A stretch of DNA of 64,000 nt from Erythrobasidium yunnanense (taxonomy: Eukaryota; Basidiomycota; Cystobasidiomycetes; Erythrobasidiales; Erythrobasidiaceae), in assembly GCA_001600175.1 (NCBI GenBank), contig BCJC01000002.1, forward strand, positions 1,895,111-1,959,110, given 5' to 3'. The notes beneath the pieces are model-generated. The model was not told the origin of the DNA. It worked only from the letters and a program-made list of their open reading frames with translations, and made no database searches. The translations under genes and the position numbers were made by a program. This document shows, one piece after another, positions 12,621 to 24,276 of this stretch (positions are counted from its first letter, which is position 1; every line of letters starts with the position of its first letter).

Positions 12621-15600
12621 ATGATCACCGGCGAAATGGCCAACGCGACTTCGACTGCTGAAAATGGTCGGGCCCAGCTCGATACGCTTGCCCGGCTTGC
12701 TCTCTGTGCTGCATTGGTGTGCATACATATCTGACATTTCCGCGAGGATCGTATATTGACAGGAACTCCGGCAGGTCGAGTACGATACCGACGTAACTGG
12801 ACGCTTAGCGGAGCATTCTGCGATATTCGCACCTTATAGGGATGGTACAAGCATTGAAGACATCAATAATGCAGAATACCAGGAAGCCTATCAAGGTCGA
12901 TACTCGATAGCTTTGGATGACGAGGCACAGGGCTCCGCAGTGCACCTATCATGGGCAACTGGTTCAAGGCCTCTATCGACAGCAGGCAGTGCTGCGCCTA
13001 CGCTGTTCTCTGATTTCTTGGGCGGAGTTGCATCGAATGACGAAGCAGAAACAACGCGACCTCACTCACGCGCTGAAGAGCTGGATGACTCTGATCTAGC
13101 AAGCGAATGGGGACTGGAAACCGTCATGTCGAAGTTCGATAACGACAATTATGACCCTTCCTCCCTTAAGCCTAAGAAAGCTAGGCCGAGGAAAAGCTTC
13201 GCACAGAGTGAAGTACTTGGACCTTCACTTACAGCTGCAACACTGGAAACTCAAGATGCGATGGAAGATCTCGATCTGCTAGAGAGCAGAAGTGCGCCTG
13301 GCCGCTTACCAGGCTTCAGCAGCAAAAAAGGCAAAGGGAAGAAAGCAAAATCAAGCTTGGAAACAGAGCTCGAGTTGGCCTTCAATAGCGGAAGTGATGG
13401 AGATGCCCTTTCAAATGCTGGAGGAAGGAGTCGAGCCTCCTCATTCGGCATGAATGCATCTTCGCTTTTCGACTTTCAAGGCAGTACAGATCGAGCGGAG
13501 CAGTCTTCAGCTGCATATGCTCAAGAAGCAGTCGCGCGACCAGACTCTCGCATGTCGCTCGATTTCGAAAGAGGGTTACTACCTCCTCCCGCAGACTTCG
13601 GAATGGCAGATAGTCAAGATTGGCCTAGGGCCGACGAGGGACTTTCGGTACCGCGAGAGGCCGAACCAACAGGATACGTCTCGAGATTCGACCCGAAAGC
13701 TATCGCAGCTGCACAAGCTGAGCATACATCTTCGCGTTTGCGCTTTCCGGACTCCCTACATCCGAAGATCCTCATCATGCCTGCTCCTCTGGCCGATCTT
13801 CTACACGAAGAAGGCGCACAAAGCTCATCTCCTACCGAGTCGGAGAAAGCTGCACAAACGCAAGAAGAAGCTAAGAAAGCACATATCGAGCGAGAAGCGG
13901 GCAAGCTGTACGGGAAGAGTTTGATGGACGAGCTAGTGTCGAGAAAGATGAGGATGAAAGCTAAGACGAGAACGTTCCAAGGAGATAGTAGACGTGCTAT
14001 GATGGACAATCCTGTCTCGCAAGCGAATAGAGAGAAGTTGAAGCGGGCGCCGAGTCCGTTATCAGGAAAGTTGGAGGGAGGAGACGAAGATAATGACGAG
14101 GACAAGCCGTTGCAGGCACTCGCGCAGCAGAAGCTTCAGTCTCCTCTTGCGACTGCTGCGACGCAGCCTATCAAAGATGATGGGCGCGATCCGTGGGCCA
14201 AGTATGCGTCAAGACAGTCTCTAGCTGCACTAGCAGGGGATGAAAAACTTGCTGTCTCGCCTTCAAGAAGTCTCCTGTCGCCTGAACATCTTTCCCCGCC
14301 GGGTCAAGCTGTCAATTTCCGCCAGTCTATGTCTACCAAAGAGCTACAGCAGCAGTACAAGCATTCTCGATATCTGTCAACGATGTCCTTACAAGCTCTG
14401 GCTACTCCACCAGCAGCTCCTGACGAGTCTGATTCCGACGATGATGTCCCTCTCGATACGCGACGCACGAATCTGGCTGAAAAAGCACTAGCATCGCCGC
14501 AAGGAAAAGGCAAGAAGCAAGCCGATGCCCAAGCCGAACAACCCGCCGCTTCTGTATTCGGGCAAGATCTAGTAATGGCTCGCGAACTGAAGAAATTAGA
14601 AGAGATACTCAAGATAGAAGAAGCGGAGAAGAAGATCGAGGCTGAGAAACAGCGTATACGAGATGCTGAAAGAGAGGCGAAAGAGCGTAAGAAGAGGGAG
14701 AAGATGGATAAGAAGCAGAAGAAGAAGGGTAAGAAGGACAAGGAAAGTCAGGCCAGTCTACCCTCCCATCCCGCCGGCGGAGCTTCTCAGAGGGAGCTTG
14801 CGGCCGATCCGCGTAGCAGTAAGTCGCGCTGGATCCTAGCGAAATTACATTCCGGCTAACAGCCAGCTTGTTAGGTGTATTGCATCCGGATGCGAACGGC
14901 ATTTACCCAGACTTTCCTCCCGGTCATGAGCAAGACCAGCACTTGCAGCGAGAATCCAATCGATTTAGTACCTTACCACTGCCAGGAGAAGATACAGAAA
15001 TCCTGTCCCCTTCGGGCAACGCGCCGCGACCGCGGTCATCGAGTCTTGCACCGTCTCTCGACCTCAATTTCCTCTCTAGTACGAAGAACTTCCGCCTTGA
15101 CAGCGATGAAGAAGGGAACAATGCAAAGGATCCGCTTGGCGATTGGTTCGGAGAAAGAGACAACAAGTCAAATGGTTCCCGGCGATCAAATTCAGACGAC
15201 GAGGAAGAGGATAGACCAGTACGAAGTGCGAGTCGGCTTGGTCTTACGCACTTCGGGCACGATGACGACGAAAGGGACACAAACGAAGATGTTGATGAAA
15301 AGGGCAAGAGGCGAACTGCAATACTGGCACGTATGCCGGAACTACGGACGCCAAGCAGAGCAGATAGCTTCTCTGGAGTCCTGGAGAGTTTCGGCATCAA
15401 TGAAGACGGTTCAGACAGTGGAAGCGAAAAGGACGCTCAGAATCATACAGGACAAGCGAATCGTGCATCTGATAGCGATTCCGAAGACGAGGAGCAGCCT
15501 ATTTCGAAAGTCATTGCACGGCGAAGTGCAGCCTGGCAAAATACGAAAGTAGCTTTCAAAGCTCCTCAATTGGATCTGGGCGAAGGTTTTGGCTTGACGG

Positions 15601-16235
15601 AAGATCAGCCCTCCACAGAGCCAGCCAAGGTCTCGAAAGGCCGAGCTGGCAACGACAGCGATGCGACTTCTGTAGACACTCCACCGGACAGCGAAGATGA
15701 AGAAGATGATACACCACTCGGGATCCAGCGTGTCAAGGCCAACATGGCAGCACGGGCAGGTCGCGAAGAAGATTGCGACAGCAGCGATGATGACGTCCCG
15801 CTAGCCCTTCGCGAAAACGACGATCGACCGCTTGGTCAAGCGCACCCGACAGCTGTCATCGCCCAACAAATGGAACAGCAGCAGATGCATAATATGATGC
15901 TTGTACAACAGATGCAGATGCAGTATCAGAACCAGATGGCCATGCAGTACCAGGCGATGCAGCAAGGTAGGCCGTTCACGGCGATGGACACAATCATGTA
16001 ACTGACTTTTTGACCTACAGTCGCAGCAATGCAGTCTCAGCTTGGTATGCAGCAAGGATACATGCAAGCACCTCCGCCGCCTATGTCAGTGATGGGGAGT
16101 ACAGCAGGCTTGAATTTGCCGCCTGATCCGAAGCTTCTGAGCTCCGTAGACCGGTAAGTTGCAATGCTTTGCTGTTTTGGATTCCGTGTAGGGCTAATCG
16201 CTTCTTATCACAGCTGGCGGCAGAACATACAATAG
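12621..16235 (+). CDS. Large disordered protein of unknown function with acidic and Met/Gln-rich segments
   Basis: Five exons (12621-12716, 12763-14818, 14875-15966, 16021-16153, 16214-16235) encode 1132 residues, and the phases all agree. I do not recognise a named domain. The first 120 residues look folded and charged (ELRQVEYDTDVTGRLAEHSA, EDINNAEYQEAYQGR). Most of the rest is Ser-, Asp- and Glu-rich and probably disordered. Near residues 590-640 a strongly charged, probably coiled-coil stretch runs through KKLEEILKIEEAEKKIEAEK and ends in a Lys-rich KKGKK block. SDDDVPL occurs at two or more places (DSDDDVPLDTRR, SSDDDVPLALRE), as does EDDTPLG, so a short acidic motif is repeated. A Met/Gln tail (QQMEQQQMHNMMLVQQMQMQ) precedes the end WRQNIQ. 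Start 12621 was chosen as the first ATG; 12636 is in frame. A scaffold or regulator is possible, but this is only a guess. Confidence 0.8.
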
Positions 16236-16463
16236 ACATCCTAACGGGCGTGCGAGATCATATGGACACTCTTATCAGTTGTTGTGCTACTACATGTTAC
16301 CGCTCAGCTTGAGGCGACTTTGAATTCTTAGCTGTAATCCTAAATAGTTATAGGTTAGTGGTCTAGATGAGTCTTTATAGATGCTGTCGCGTGGTTGTAC
16401 TGCAATACTTGAAGTGAACGTCTACAATGCTTCTACAATGACATACTTGTACGCAAGCCGCCT

Positions 16464-17314
16464 CTACAGACCCTTCTCTGCAAGGACTTTTCGTACGACT
16501 TGCTCCACCATGTCTCGAAGAGGTCCGCCTTCTCCCTCCATCACGCTATTCACTACTTTGACGATACCTTTGGCGACGGTGTCGACTTCCACATTGACCT
16601 TGTCGCCAACTTTCTTGTCATTCAGGACTACCATCTTGCGCGAATGCTCGATGAGCATGACGCCAAACTCCCCTTGCGAATCTTCCACTTTCGTCAAGGT
16701 CAGAGAGGTACCATCTAGTGTCACATAGCCTTTAGGTAGCAGGCCTGTCGCAAGATGACGCGCTTCTTCCGGAACTTGGAAAGTGAATCGCAGGGAGGAA
16801 CCATCGGGCTCGATTCTGACTATTGTGCATGTAAAGTCGACGTGGCCTTGTACGAAATGACCGCCATAGCGCGCATTGTTTCCCATTGCTCGTTCTAGAT
16901 TGACCCGGCTTCCGACCTCAAGCTCGCCTGTTTACAAAGACTCAGCTTGATTTTGAAACAAAGATGTATAGATCATACCAAGATTCGTCCGATTAAGCGT
17001 TTCTGGCGCTGGAAAGTCGAGGCGGTCAGCGATGCTGTCAGGCCTTCTTTGCCTACGACTCACCCAATCCAATCTTGAACCACCCTTCTTCGGCATCGAA
17101 CTCTGTCACGGTCAAACATGCTCCATTCACGCAGATGCTGTCCCCGATGTTGCAATCTTGAAGGATCACGCCGCTGTCGCTTATTGTCAATTCATACGTC
17201 GGACTTGGACGGATTCCGCTGATGCGGCCCATATGCTGCGCTACTTGAATGCATCAGCTTGGATGTCTTCTCTGGCAATCTCGCATTGCATGCCTCTATG
17301 AGTCCGGTGAACAT
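16464..17314 (-). CDS. RIB5: Riboflavin synthase alpha chain
   Basis: This enzyme converts two 6,7-dimethyl-8-ribityllumazine molecules to riboflavin, the last step of the pathway, in the cytosol. Four exons (17314-17290, 17243-17064, 17008-16979, 16927-16464) give 232 residues, close to the family norm of 210-240. The start is the diagnostic MFTGLIEA. Two lumazine-binding barrels follow: the first contains DCNIGDSICVNGACLTVTEF and APETLNRTNLGELEVGSRVN, and the second contains GGHFVQGHVDFTCTI, LPKGYVTLDGTSLT and the end VVRKVLAEKGL. The first intron (17244-17289) has no usable GT donor. The only splice that keeps MFTGLIEA joined to the barrel uses a GC donor (T|GCAATG) and an AAG acceptor. 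The gene is divergent from the secreted protein gene at 17747. Confidence 0.95.
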
Positions 17315-17746
17315 CTTGCTGGAAGATTGGTCGATAGCAAGAAAGCAAAGAAGCGTTACGCAAGGCGGTCTTCATGCAAAGGTTGCACTGATATGACGCA
17401 TCCTGAGCTATACTATCTCATAATCATGCTCGCAACCCGCTGCGCTTGTTTTGAACATCTTCGCGGGGCGACAGGCAGCGTAGCGTCTCGATGTATCACA
17501 TCATGACACGCTCACGTCGCCAGAAACAGGTAAGATGAGATGAGACACCAGGGAACTACCACTACCATTTCCACTACCAAGTCAAAGGCGAGTGCCCTAG
17601 AAAAGGGTTTGCTCAAAGGCTGTATCTAGCGTACGACTACAAAAGTCGAGCTCCACTCGAGTCCAGCTTGACTTTTGGACAACTGACAACGTCTCGCAGG
17701 ATCTTCACCCAGGCATCAGAACAGACAAACCCCCTCAGCGATAATC
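17315..17746. other. Divergent intergenic region, 432 nt
   Basis: This region lies between the starts of riboflavin synthase and the secreted-protein gene and must hold both promoters. A short imperfect run of ACTACC/ATTTCC units sits at about 17555-17580. No other element stands out. Confidence 0.55.
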
Positions 17747-18383
17747 ATGGTCAGAGCATCTACACTTGTCGCTGGAGCCGCTGCTGCTGGTGGTCTCGCC
17801 CGTGCACAAGGAACAGACCAACGCAGAAGAGGTTCAGATGCAGGTGAGTATCGTAACGTATCAAGCTGAGCCTGCTACACACGCCGACGACCACTGCCAT
17901 CGCTCCGCAGGCATTGCCAATCGGAGCACTGCAGCGATACCAACCATCACTACCATGCCTAACGCAAAGCGTCAGATTGCTGTTCCTACCGACCTCAACC
18001 TGCTCACGCTTATCCCAGCCAATATCCTTCCCGGATCAGTACTACCTCAGCTCCAAAGCGATGGTGCTAGTTTTGCGGCCGGTACAGCCACCACTTACGC
18101 TACGGCGATCTGTACTTCTAACAGGTTGCTTCCCGAGAATTGTGTGAATGTCGGATGCACGAAGACGCCACGGGCATTCACAGCTGGACCCTTCACGACG
18201 ACTGTGCCTTGGCCGACATGCGATCACAAAGTAGGCTCTCGAGCCAATGTGACTCAAGGAGTTCCTTCTGGAACTCAACTCGCTCCTACAGGAACAGCTC
18301 AGTCTACGGCCAATGCAGCTCCCGGTCGCGGACTGCCTCTGTATGGCTTGAGATTGCCTGGAAAGAGACATGGCAGGAAGTAA
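17747..18383 (+). CDS. Small secreted protein of unknown function
   Basis: Two exons (17747-17843 and 17911-18383) encode 189 residues. The N-terminus MVRASTLVAGAAAAGGLARA is a short signal peptide with a likely cut after ARA. It is followed by a basic QRRRGSDA segment and an Ala/Thr-rich region holding a Lys-Arg pair (NAKRQ), a possible Kex2-type site. The mature part contains about five cysteines (AICTSN, ENCVNVGCTK, PTCDHK), a number and size seen in small secreted fungal proteins. The end is basic (LPGKRHGRK). I recognise no domain. It could be a cell-wall or effector-type protein, but no evidence in the window settles that. The start is the only ATG that gives a signal peptide. Confidence 0.72.
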
Positions 18384-18505
18384 ACGGTCACACATGGATC
18401 AGATCACCGATGTTACTTTGCTGACACAATGAAAAGCGGATCTTTATGGTCCTCGACAACTTGGCATCTTGTAATGCTACAAATACATGAAACGCTATTC
18501 TCCTT

Positions 18506-19132
18506 TTACATTCCAGTCTTACTCTTGAGCTCCTCTATCTTTTCACTTGCTTCAGCCTTGTCTAGATTACCTAAGTTGACGTCTTCTCCTGCTTTGTTGG
18601 CCATTGCGGCGACTTTGGAAACCGTCAGCGAGGCAGCTTCGATTCAGAGATGTGCACTCACTGTAGCCTCTCTGCTTCTGAGTAGCGCTTTCCTGACCTG
18701 TAGTCCAGTCTTTCGCGTCCTGGCCGATTGCTTCGCCCTGCTTGTTGCTATCGGAAGTAGTGTCGCCTTTTCCAGCTGAAGCTTCCATTCCTTTGAGCTC
18801 ATTGATCTTCTTGCTTGCACTACCCTTGTCTAGAGAAGCCGTGTCGACATCAACTCCCTTTTGCTCTGCGAGACTTTGTATGAAGCCCTGTAGTATGCAA
18901 GTCAGTCGAGATCGAGGCATGATCTCACGCGTCTTTAGACACTACCTCTTGCTTGCTTGTCATAGGGTCACCGCCAGTGGCCTGTGAAAAAAAAACATCG
19001 CGATTCAGGTCGCACGTCATGGCACGCTTTTCTGCAAGGTTTTGATGGCTAACCCAGGTGCTGGCATCGGGAACGTCGCTCTGAGCAGTTATGTTAGGGC
19101 AGTACCACCTGCTACTGCTTCGGACTGACCAT
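18506..19132 (-). CDS. Tandem DUF3072 protein
   Basis: Five exons (19132-19130, 19080-19054, 18981-18946, 18887-18662, 18612-18506) encode 132 residues. The coding part of the first exon is only the ATG. The protein is two copies of the small DUF3072 helix-rich module joined by a Gly/Ser/Lys linker. Copy one, about residues 9-58, reads TWATGGDPMTSKQ then GFIQSLAEQKGVDVD and SLDKGSASKKINELKG. Copy two, about residues 80-132, reads DWTTGQESATQKQRGYIAAM then KAGEDVN and LDKAEASEKIEELKS. The family is common in bacteria, found in some fungi, and has no known activity. The repeated LDK-ASxKIxELK element suggests that both copies are kept under constraint. It is probably a small cytosolic protein, with no signal peptide or membrane helix. 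Confidence 0.83.
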
Positions 19133-19308
19133 ATTTATCGATGTTTTGGGTTCGTGTTTTTGGCAGGTGTCGTGACGAAAGAAACAAGCGAAAGGTACGC
19201 GTTCATTACAAATAGCTACACAAAACATCCCTCGGAAGTATGTGTAATTACATTGTAGCATAGAAGACAAGCCGATCAAGTAGCTATGACGCTCAGCTAT
19301 GCTGGTTT

Positions 19309-20328
19309 CTATGTTTCGAAGTCAGCAGGACGACATACCTGGGAGATGATGACACTCACTCTGGCGACCACGACGACTGCTTTGAAACCAGTGTCTTTGC
19401 CCCGGATACTCTCAAACTCTGCATCCATCTCTTTTCGTTTCTGCTCATACTCGGCTTCAGGTATAAGACCGAGATCCAACCCTTTCCTGCATACTGCCAC
19501 TCCAGTATCGACATACCAAGACTTCAGTGCACCTTCGAAAGGTTCGCTCGACACCTCTTCCTTCGGGAAGACGAGCCCTTTCTTGTGCGTCGTCACGATG
19601 TCGTAGCCGCATTTCTCGAGCAGCGCGGGTAATTTGGATGCAATCGAGACATCGACACTGGCTTTGGCAGCCAGCTTGAAGGCCCAGTCCCTAGCCCAAT
19701 TGAAAGCTGGGCCGATGTTCAGCTCCTCCACGTCAAACTCGAACAGCTGTAGATAGCCCCCTGGCTTGAGAATATCGAGATGGTGCCGAAGAAGCGTTTC
19801 CCATTGAGAGGTAGTGAATGCAAAAAACAGCAAGCGCTGCTGTATCAGTTCAAAGCGGTTCTTCCAGTCTGGCTTTTCGGACAAGCCTTCGAGGAGGTTA
19901 TAGTGTTCTAGCCCGAAGTTGTCGGGAAGCGTAGGATAGCTTCTTTCGCAGACTGACGTGTCAAGGTCGACTAGTGTAAAGTGTGTTCCGTCGGGAAGGG
20001 AGTCGCGGGTGTCCATGGACCAGCTACCTAAAAAGCGGGCCAGTCAGTCGCACGTTCGTAGATACGTTTTGCTTGTACGACTCGCCTGTACCGCAACCAG
20101 CATCTAAAACCTGCAAAGGCTTTCCATCGGATGTCTTAGGTACTGGAGCCCAGAGCTGGCTTCTACCTTCCCACCAGACCTCCTTTATGAGCCAATGTTG
20201 GACATTCAGGCTGCCAGACGAATCAGTCTATGACGGACCGGGTGATTGCAGTCTCAAGCGCACCGCTTGACTTCTGAGTCCTCGCCGTTCAGCAGATAGA
20301 GACTGGCTTTGTCATCGTTGGCTGTCAT
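19309..20328 (-). CDS. Class I SAM-dependent methyltransferase
   Basis: Three exons (20328-20264, 20210-20086, 20027-19309) encode 302 residues. Motif I is split by the second intron and reads LQVLDAGCGTGSWSMD after splicing. Acidic motif II is FTLVDLD. Motif III and the post-motif region appear as HHLDILKPGGYLQLFEFD. The QQRLLFFAFTTSQWETLL stretch before it resembles the fungal LaeA/UMTA-like group, so a regulatory or secondary-metabolite methyltransferase is possible. The substrate is unknown. The second intron (20028-20085) needs a GC donor (ACAG|GCGAGT), because no GT donor would restore the motif I glycine. A GTATGT close to the 3' end (after VIISQ) could give an alternative end, but the frame also stays open to the TAG at 19309. 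No signal peptide is seen. Confidence 0.88.
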
Positions 20329-20722
20329 GGCTGTCAGCGAGATATGATGTTATAGGAAGAAGGTCAAGAGAAGGGTGAGAGGAGAGGAAAACGTTCTATT
20401 CATATTGCCGGGCTTCAGGGTAGCGCCTTAGGCTGGAAATGACAGGTGATCTCGCGCGGACTGAATATAGAATGAAGTGTTACATTAGCTGTCCAGATTC
20501 AAATCAATCATTTAGCAATAATTGTTCATCATCCTGTCAAGCAGAGTTAATCCTCTTTGCTTCATCTCCATTCCTCGCTTTATTGACGCTCGCCGGACGA
20601 GCAGCAGCAGCAGCCATGACGGCCCTCACTGCTTGAACACACCACACGCGACGCGCAACATATTGTTCTTGATCTAACACTCTGTGCCCACGCTCTTTTT
20701 CCCGACTTCAAACGGCCTCAAA
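20329..20722. other. Divergent intergenic region, 394 nt
   Basis: This is the shared upstream region of the methyltransferase and the spherulin-4-like gene. A short CAG/GCA run lies at about 20600-20615. I see nothing else in it. Confidence 0.55.
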
Positions 20723-21770
20723 ATGCTCTTGTTTGCGATGTTGGCCCATTTCCTCATACTTGGCGCACGCAGCACTGTCGCAGCTGCAGCGATTACGCCT
20801 ACACCTACTACGCCAGTCGTCAACTGGGACGCGACTGGCCTCATCGTGCCTCTTTACTCGTTTCCTGCATCAAATGCGACATGGGATCCACTTCTCGAAG
20901 CGTGAGCTGTCTATTTACGTGGGAAGAGGAAGATATGCTCATTCATGGTCTATATAGCATCACAACGCATCCCCGTCTGCCTTTCTACATTATTGTCAAT
21001 CCAAACGAAGGGCCGGGCTCAGAGGTACGTGCGGCATTCTCGGTGATGTCGAAACCCAGACTGATTCCTGCGATCTGGTACAGGCCGGCCTCAGCTACGA
21101 ATACGCAGCCCAGATAGTACGCCTCAAGCAGAATCCGAACGTCGAGCTTCTCGGCTACGTAACAACCTACCATGGCACACGCAACTCGGCAGAGATTCGC
21201 AGAGACATTCGGATATACAAGGAATGGCCAGATTGGCATGCTGTGGATGGGATATACTTCGATCAGGTCCAGGACGATAATATGTCGCTGTACTATGGAT
21301 TGACAAACTTTGTCATGATGGAATGGAACTTGGATGCAACGGTGCGTGATCTCAGCCTGACGAATCTACATAATTTCCTGAACCACTCTGCCTTCCAGAT
21401 TATCCTCAATCCAGGCAAGACGCCGATTGAGGAATATTACGAGCTCGCCGACCAGATAGTGACGTTCGAGGACCCCTTCGGCGACTTCGAGTGAGTCCTA
21501 CAGTACTTGCGATCATGCCAAAGCTTAAGCTAATACCCTCTTCACAGCCCCTCACATATTCACCCGGACTATGCCTATCAGCAGTCTGTTCTTATACATA
21601 GCTTCCCGCAAGGGGACAAGCATACTCTCCTGGATACCGTCCATCAACTCAAAGAAGACGGTATAGGCTCCGTCTACGTGACAGACGTAAATAGCGACGA
21701 TATGGACGTCTATGGGTCATTCGGCTCTTTGCTGATGGCGCTGGCAGACGCGGTGGAGGAGAAGACGTAG
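20723..21770 (+). CDS. Secreted spherulin-4-like (TIM-barrel-type) protein
   Basis: Five exons (20723-20901, 20958-21024, 21084-21341, 21399-21490, 21548-21770) encode 272 residues. A signal peptide (MLLFAMLAHFLILGARSTVA) is followed by the family start WDATGLIVPLYSFPASNATW. Next come PFYIIVNPNEGPGS, a long barrel segment with LGYVTTYHG, and the acidic VDGIYFDQVQDDN, which corresponds to the GIFFDE strand of spherulin-4 proteins. The C-terminal half holds ILNPGKTP and ADQIVTFEDPFGDF. Spherulin-4 proteins are secreted spherulation or encystment-associated proteins with a predicted glycosidase-like barrel; related domains act on galactosaminogalactan in Aspergillus. Here the substrate is not known. 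The length and the absence of a membrane anchor agree with the family. Confidence 0.88.
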
Positions 21771-22011
21771 TTTGTGCTTCAGTGGTTAATGATACGTTAT
21801 GTCAATAGCAGTATGTTGTTGTTCAGAGTTCCACGAAGGATTAGGCAGTGTATCTCTTATTAGCATGTTTAGCAATTCACAAACCAAGGATCTCCAGAAT
21901 GGCGATTCGAAACTGCAGCTATGTAGCGCATAGACCTGCACAATCGTAGTCTTCTATCGCTCAGCTGAAGCAGCAAGTAACAGCACTTGGCGCGCCTTTG
22001 CTTCCAACTAA

Positions 22012-23190
22012 ATGCCAGTGATGAATCGCCTTACGGCGCTTTCTGTGTCGATACAGAAGCGGTACGATGGCTTAAGCAGGACTGCGCGCATCTTTCTGGC
22101 CGTCTGGCTGGTCATCCAGGTCGCGCTGCTAGGCTTGCTCTGGTACATCACTCCGAAGCGTGTCTTCGAAGGTGATACCAATTCACACGACATCAAGAAC
22201 CTACAACAAGCTGACTCTCCCTGTGTGTCGTTGTGTAATCAGCCCTCGCAAGTTGGGCCGACGGACTTCGCGATAGCACATTCGGATGGCTCCTTCTCAT
22301 CGCGGTCATCGTGGTCGCCAGCTTCCCTCCTATGATTGGATACACGACTACACAAATGACTTGTGGCTTCGCTTTTGGCTTGCGAAATGGCTTCTTGCTG
22401 GCTATGCTCGGTACCTTGCTTGGCTCGATGGCTGCTTTCGTGTATGCACAGCCGACAATCTACGGAAGCATTACTGAATATGTACTGCAGTACTGGTCGA
22501 TTTCTCATGGGCCGATATGCTAAACGGATGCTCGACACTCAGCCGGCATTGAAAGCACTAGGACATGCTGTCAAGAAGCACGGCATAGGCCTCATCACTC
22601 TTATACGCCTGTGTCCTTTCCCCTTCTCATATGCAAACTTCTTCTTTGCGAGTATTGGCGAAGTGTCCGCAGGGCAGTTCTTTGTCGCGACATGCGGACT
22701 TGGCATCAAGGGTGCGCTGATTTCCCTTTTCTCTGTCACCAACCACTGATCCTTGTCTTTCTTGTCAGTACTCTTGCATGTCTACATCGGTACTAGACTG
22801 TATTTGTTTTCGGATCCTGAACAACGGAAAGAGATGGACTCTACAACGCGTTGGCTCAACACTATTTCCATCGTTATAAGCATGGTCCTGGGAGCAAGTG
22901 TTGGCGCATACGTATATCGCCTCACCATGGGTTACGTCTCGCAAGGCGAAGTAGCTCTACTAGAGGCCGACGCAAGCGTAGATGAAGTCGAGCGATTCCT
23001 ACAGGAAGAAGATGAGCTGGAGGAAGAAGAGGAAGGTCGATCCTCAGGTCCCAATACAACATCGCTGCGAGTAGCGAGGAACAAGCTTGCTGCCGCTGCC
23101 AAGCGAGACGAGGATGATGATGAGCCGGACTGGGACGCGACACTGAATGAAGAATTCGAGGCGAGTAGAAGTACAGCTAGACAGAAGTAG
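22012..23190 (+). CDS. TVP38: TVP38/TMEM64-type VTT (DedA-like) Golgi membrane protein
   Basis: Four exons (22012-22171, 22243-22441, 22491-22711, 22769-23190) encode 333 residues. The protein has about five hydrophobic segments: RIFLAVWLVIQVALLGLLWY, WLLIAVIVVASFPPMIGY, a NGFLLAMLGTLLGSMAAFV helix, the SNARE-associated core, and WLNTISIVISMVLGASVGAY. The core carries the VTT signature TGRFLMGRYAKRML, LITLIRLCPFPFSYANFFF and the HVYIGTRLY segment. Family members are Golgi or ER multi-pass proteins, and related VTT proteins scramble lipids. The C-terminal tail is acidic (LQEEDELEEEEEGR) and cytosolic by prediction. Yeast Tvp38 is about the same length (337). The next gene, EMC3, follows 155 bp downstream on the same strand. 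Confidence 0.88.
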
Positions 23191-23345
23191 CCGGCAAGTG
23201 TAGTCCGTCGTTCATACCCTGATCTGAGCATTCGTGTAACATAGCTCCCTTGTTCCGTACCAACTTGATCAAACCACAAACTATTTCGGCGGCAGCAAAT
23301 CAGTCTGTTCGACTGCTAGCATAGAAAACTACCGCTTGAAGCGCG

Positions 23346-24276
23346 ATGGAGCAGGTTCTTCTGCTGGATCCGGCGATTGCGCGCTGGGTGCTCATTCCCA
23401 TCACGATATGCATGCTCCTCGTCGGTCTGGCAAGACACTACCTCGTAACACTCATCAATGCACCCAACAAACCGCTGGCTAGACGAGCTCTGCGCGAACA
23501 GCGAGCCTTGATGCGCGGACAGCTGCTACGAAGCAATGGGCGACACTTGAGCAGGAGCGATTTTGAAGCGCGCAGAGAGTGGTTGATGAATGCATACAAG
23601 AATGCTACATACCTCAGCAAACCAAAACCTAGCGCAGATGGGACGTCAGAACCAGAAACACCTCCGAATCCTCTGGACCCGGCTGCTATGGAAGGCATGA
23701 TGGGAATGCTCAAGAAGCAGGCTGTCATGTTCATTCCTCAGTCTATTCTCATGGGCTGGATCAACCTCTTCTTTTCAGGCTTCGTCCTGAGTGGGTCGTA
23801 CCTACCTACCAAAGGATGGACAGTATACTGACTCGCTTCCTTACTACATAGCACGTCTGCCTTTTCCACTTACGCTTCGCTTTAAGTCCATGATGCAACG
23901 GGGCGTGGAAACACACGATCTCGATGTGACCTGGGTTTCCTCCTTGTCGTGGTACTTCCTCAATCTATTCGGCTTGAATAGCATATATTCGCTGATCTTA
24001 GGAGGTGATAATGGTGAGTGAATCAGCTGTTCGCATCGGAGACTGCTTACTGATTCCGCTTGTCGCGCAGCCGCTGACGGCACGAAGGACATGCAAGGCA
24101 TGAATGCTGGAATGCCCGGTATGGGTATGCCAGGTGCACCTGCGCAGGACTTTACAAAACTTTACAATGCAGAGAAGGAGAATCTAGAGCTCGTGCTGCC
24201 GGAAGCACACCAATGGGTTGGGGACGATGTTGAAGAAAGGCTGCTAGCAAGATACGGCAAGAGCAAGCAGCGGTAG
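23346..24276 (+). CDS. EMC3: ER membrane protein complex subunit 3
   Basis: Three exons (23346-23790, 23852-24013, 24071-24276) encode 270 residues, the usual EMC3 length. EMC3 is the Oxa1/YidC-like core of the EMC insertase, which places transmembrane segments into the ER membrane. The sequence shows the N-terminal helix ([19 protein letters not shown]) and a basic cytosolic hairpin ([20 protein letters not shown]). After that come the second and third helices, with [20 protein letters not shown] running into [17 protein letters not shown], and then [20 protein letters not shown] and LILGGDN. A Met/Gly-rich C-terminus ([12 protein letters not shown]) precedes the conserved [15 protein letters not shown] helix. 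All introns are phase 1. Confidence 0.95.

Noticed and set aside
12913-13000. Start of the large unknown protein at about 12913
   Set aside because: That position is a TTG inside a longer frame. A 46-nt intron links it upstream to ATG 12621, and the total then divides evenly into codons.
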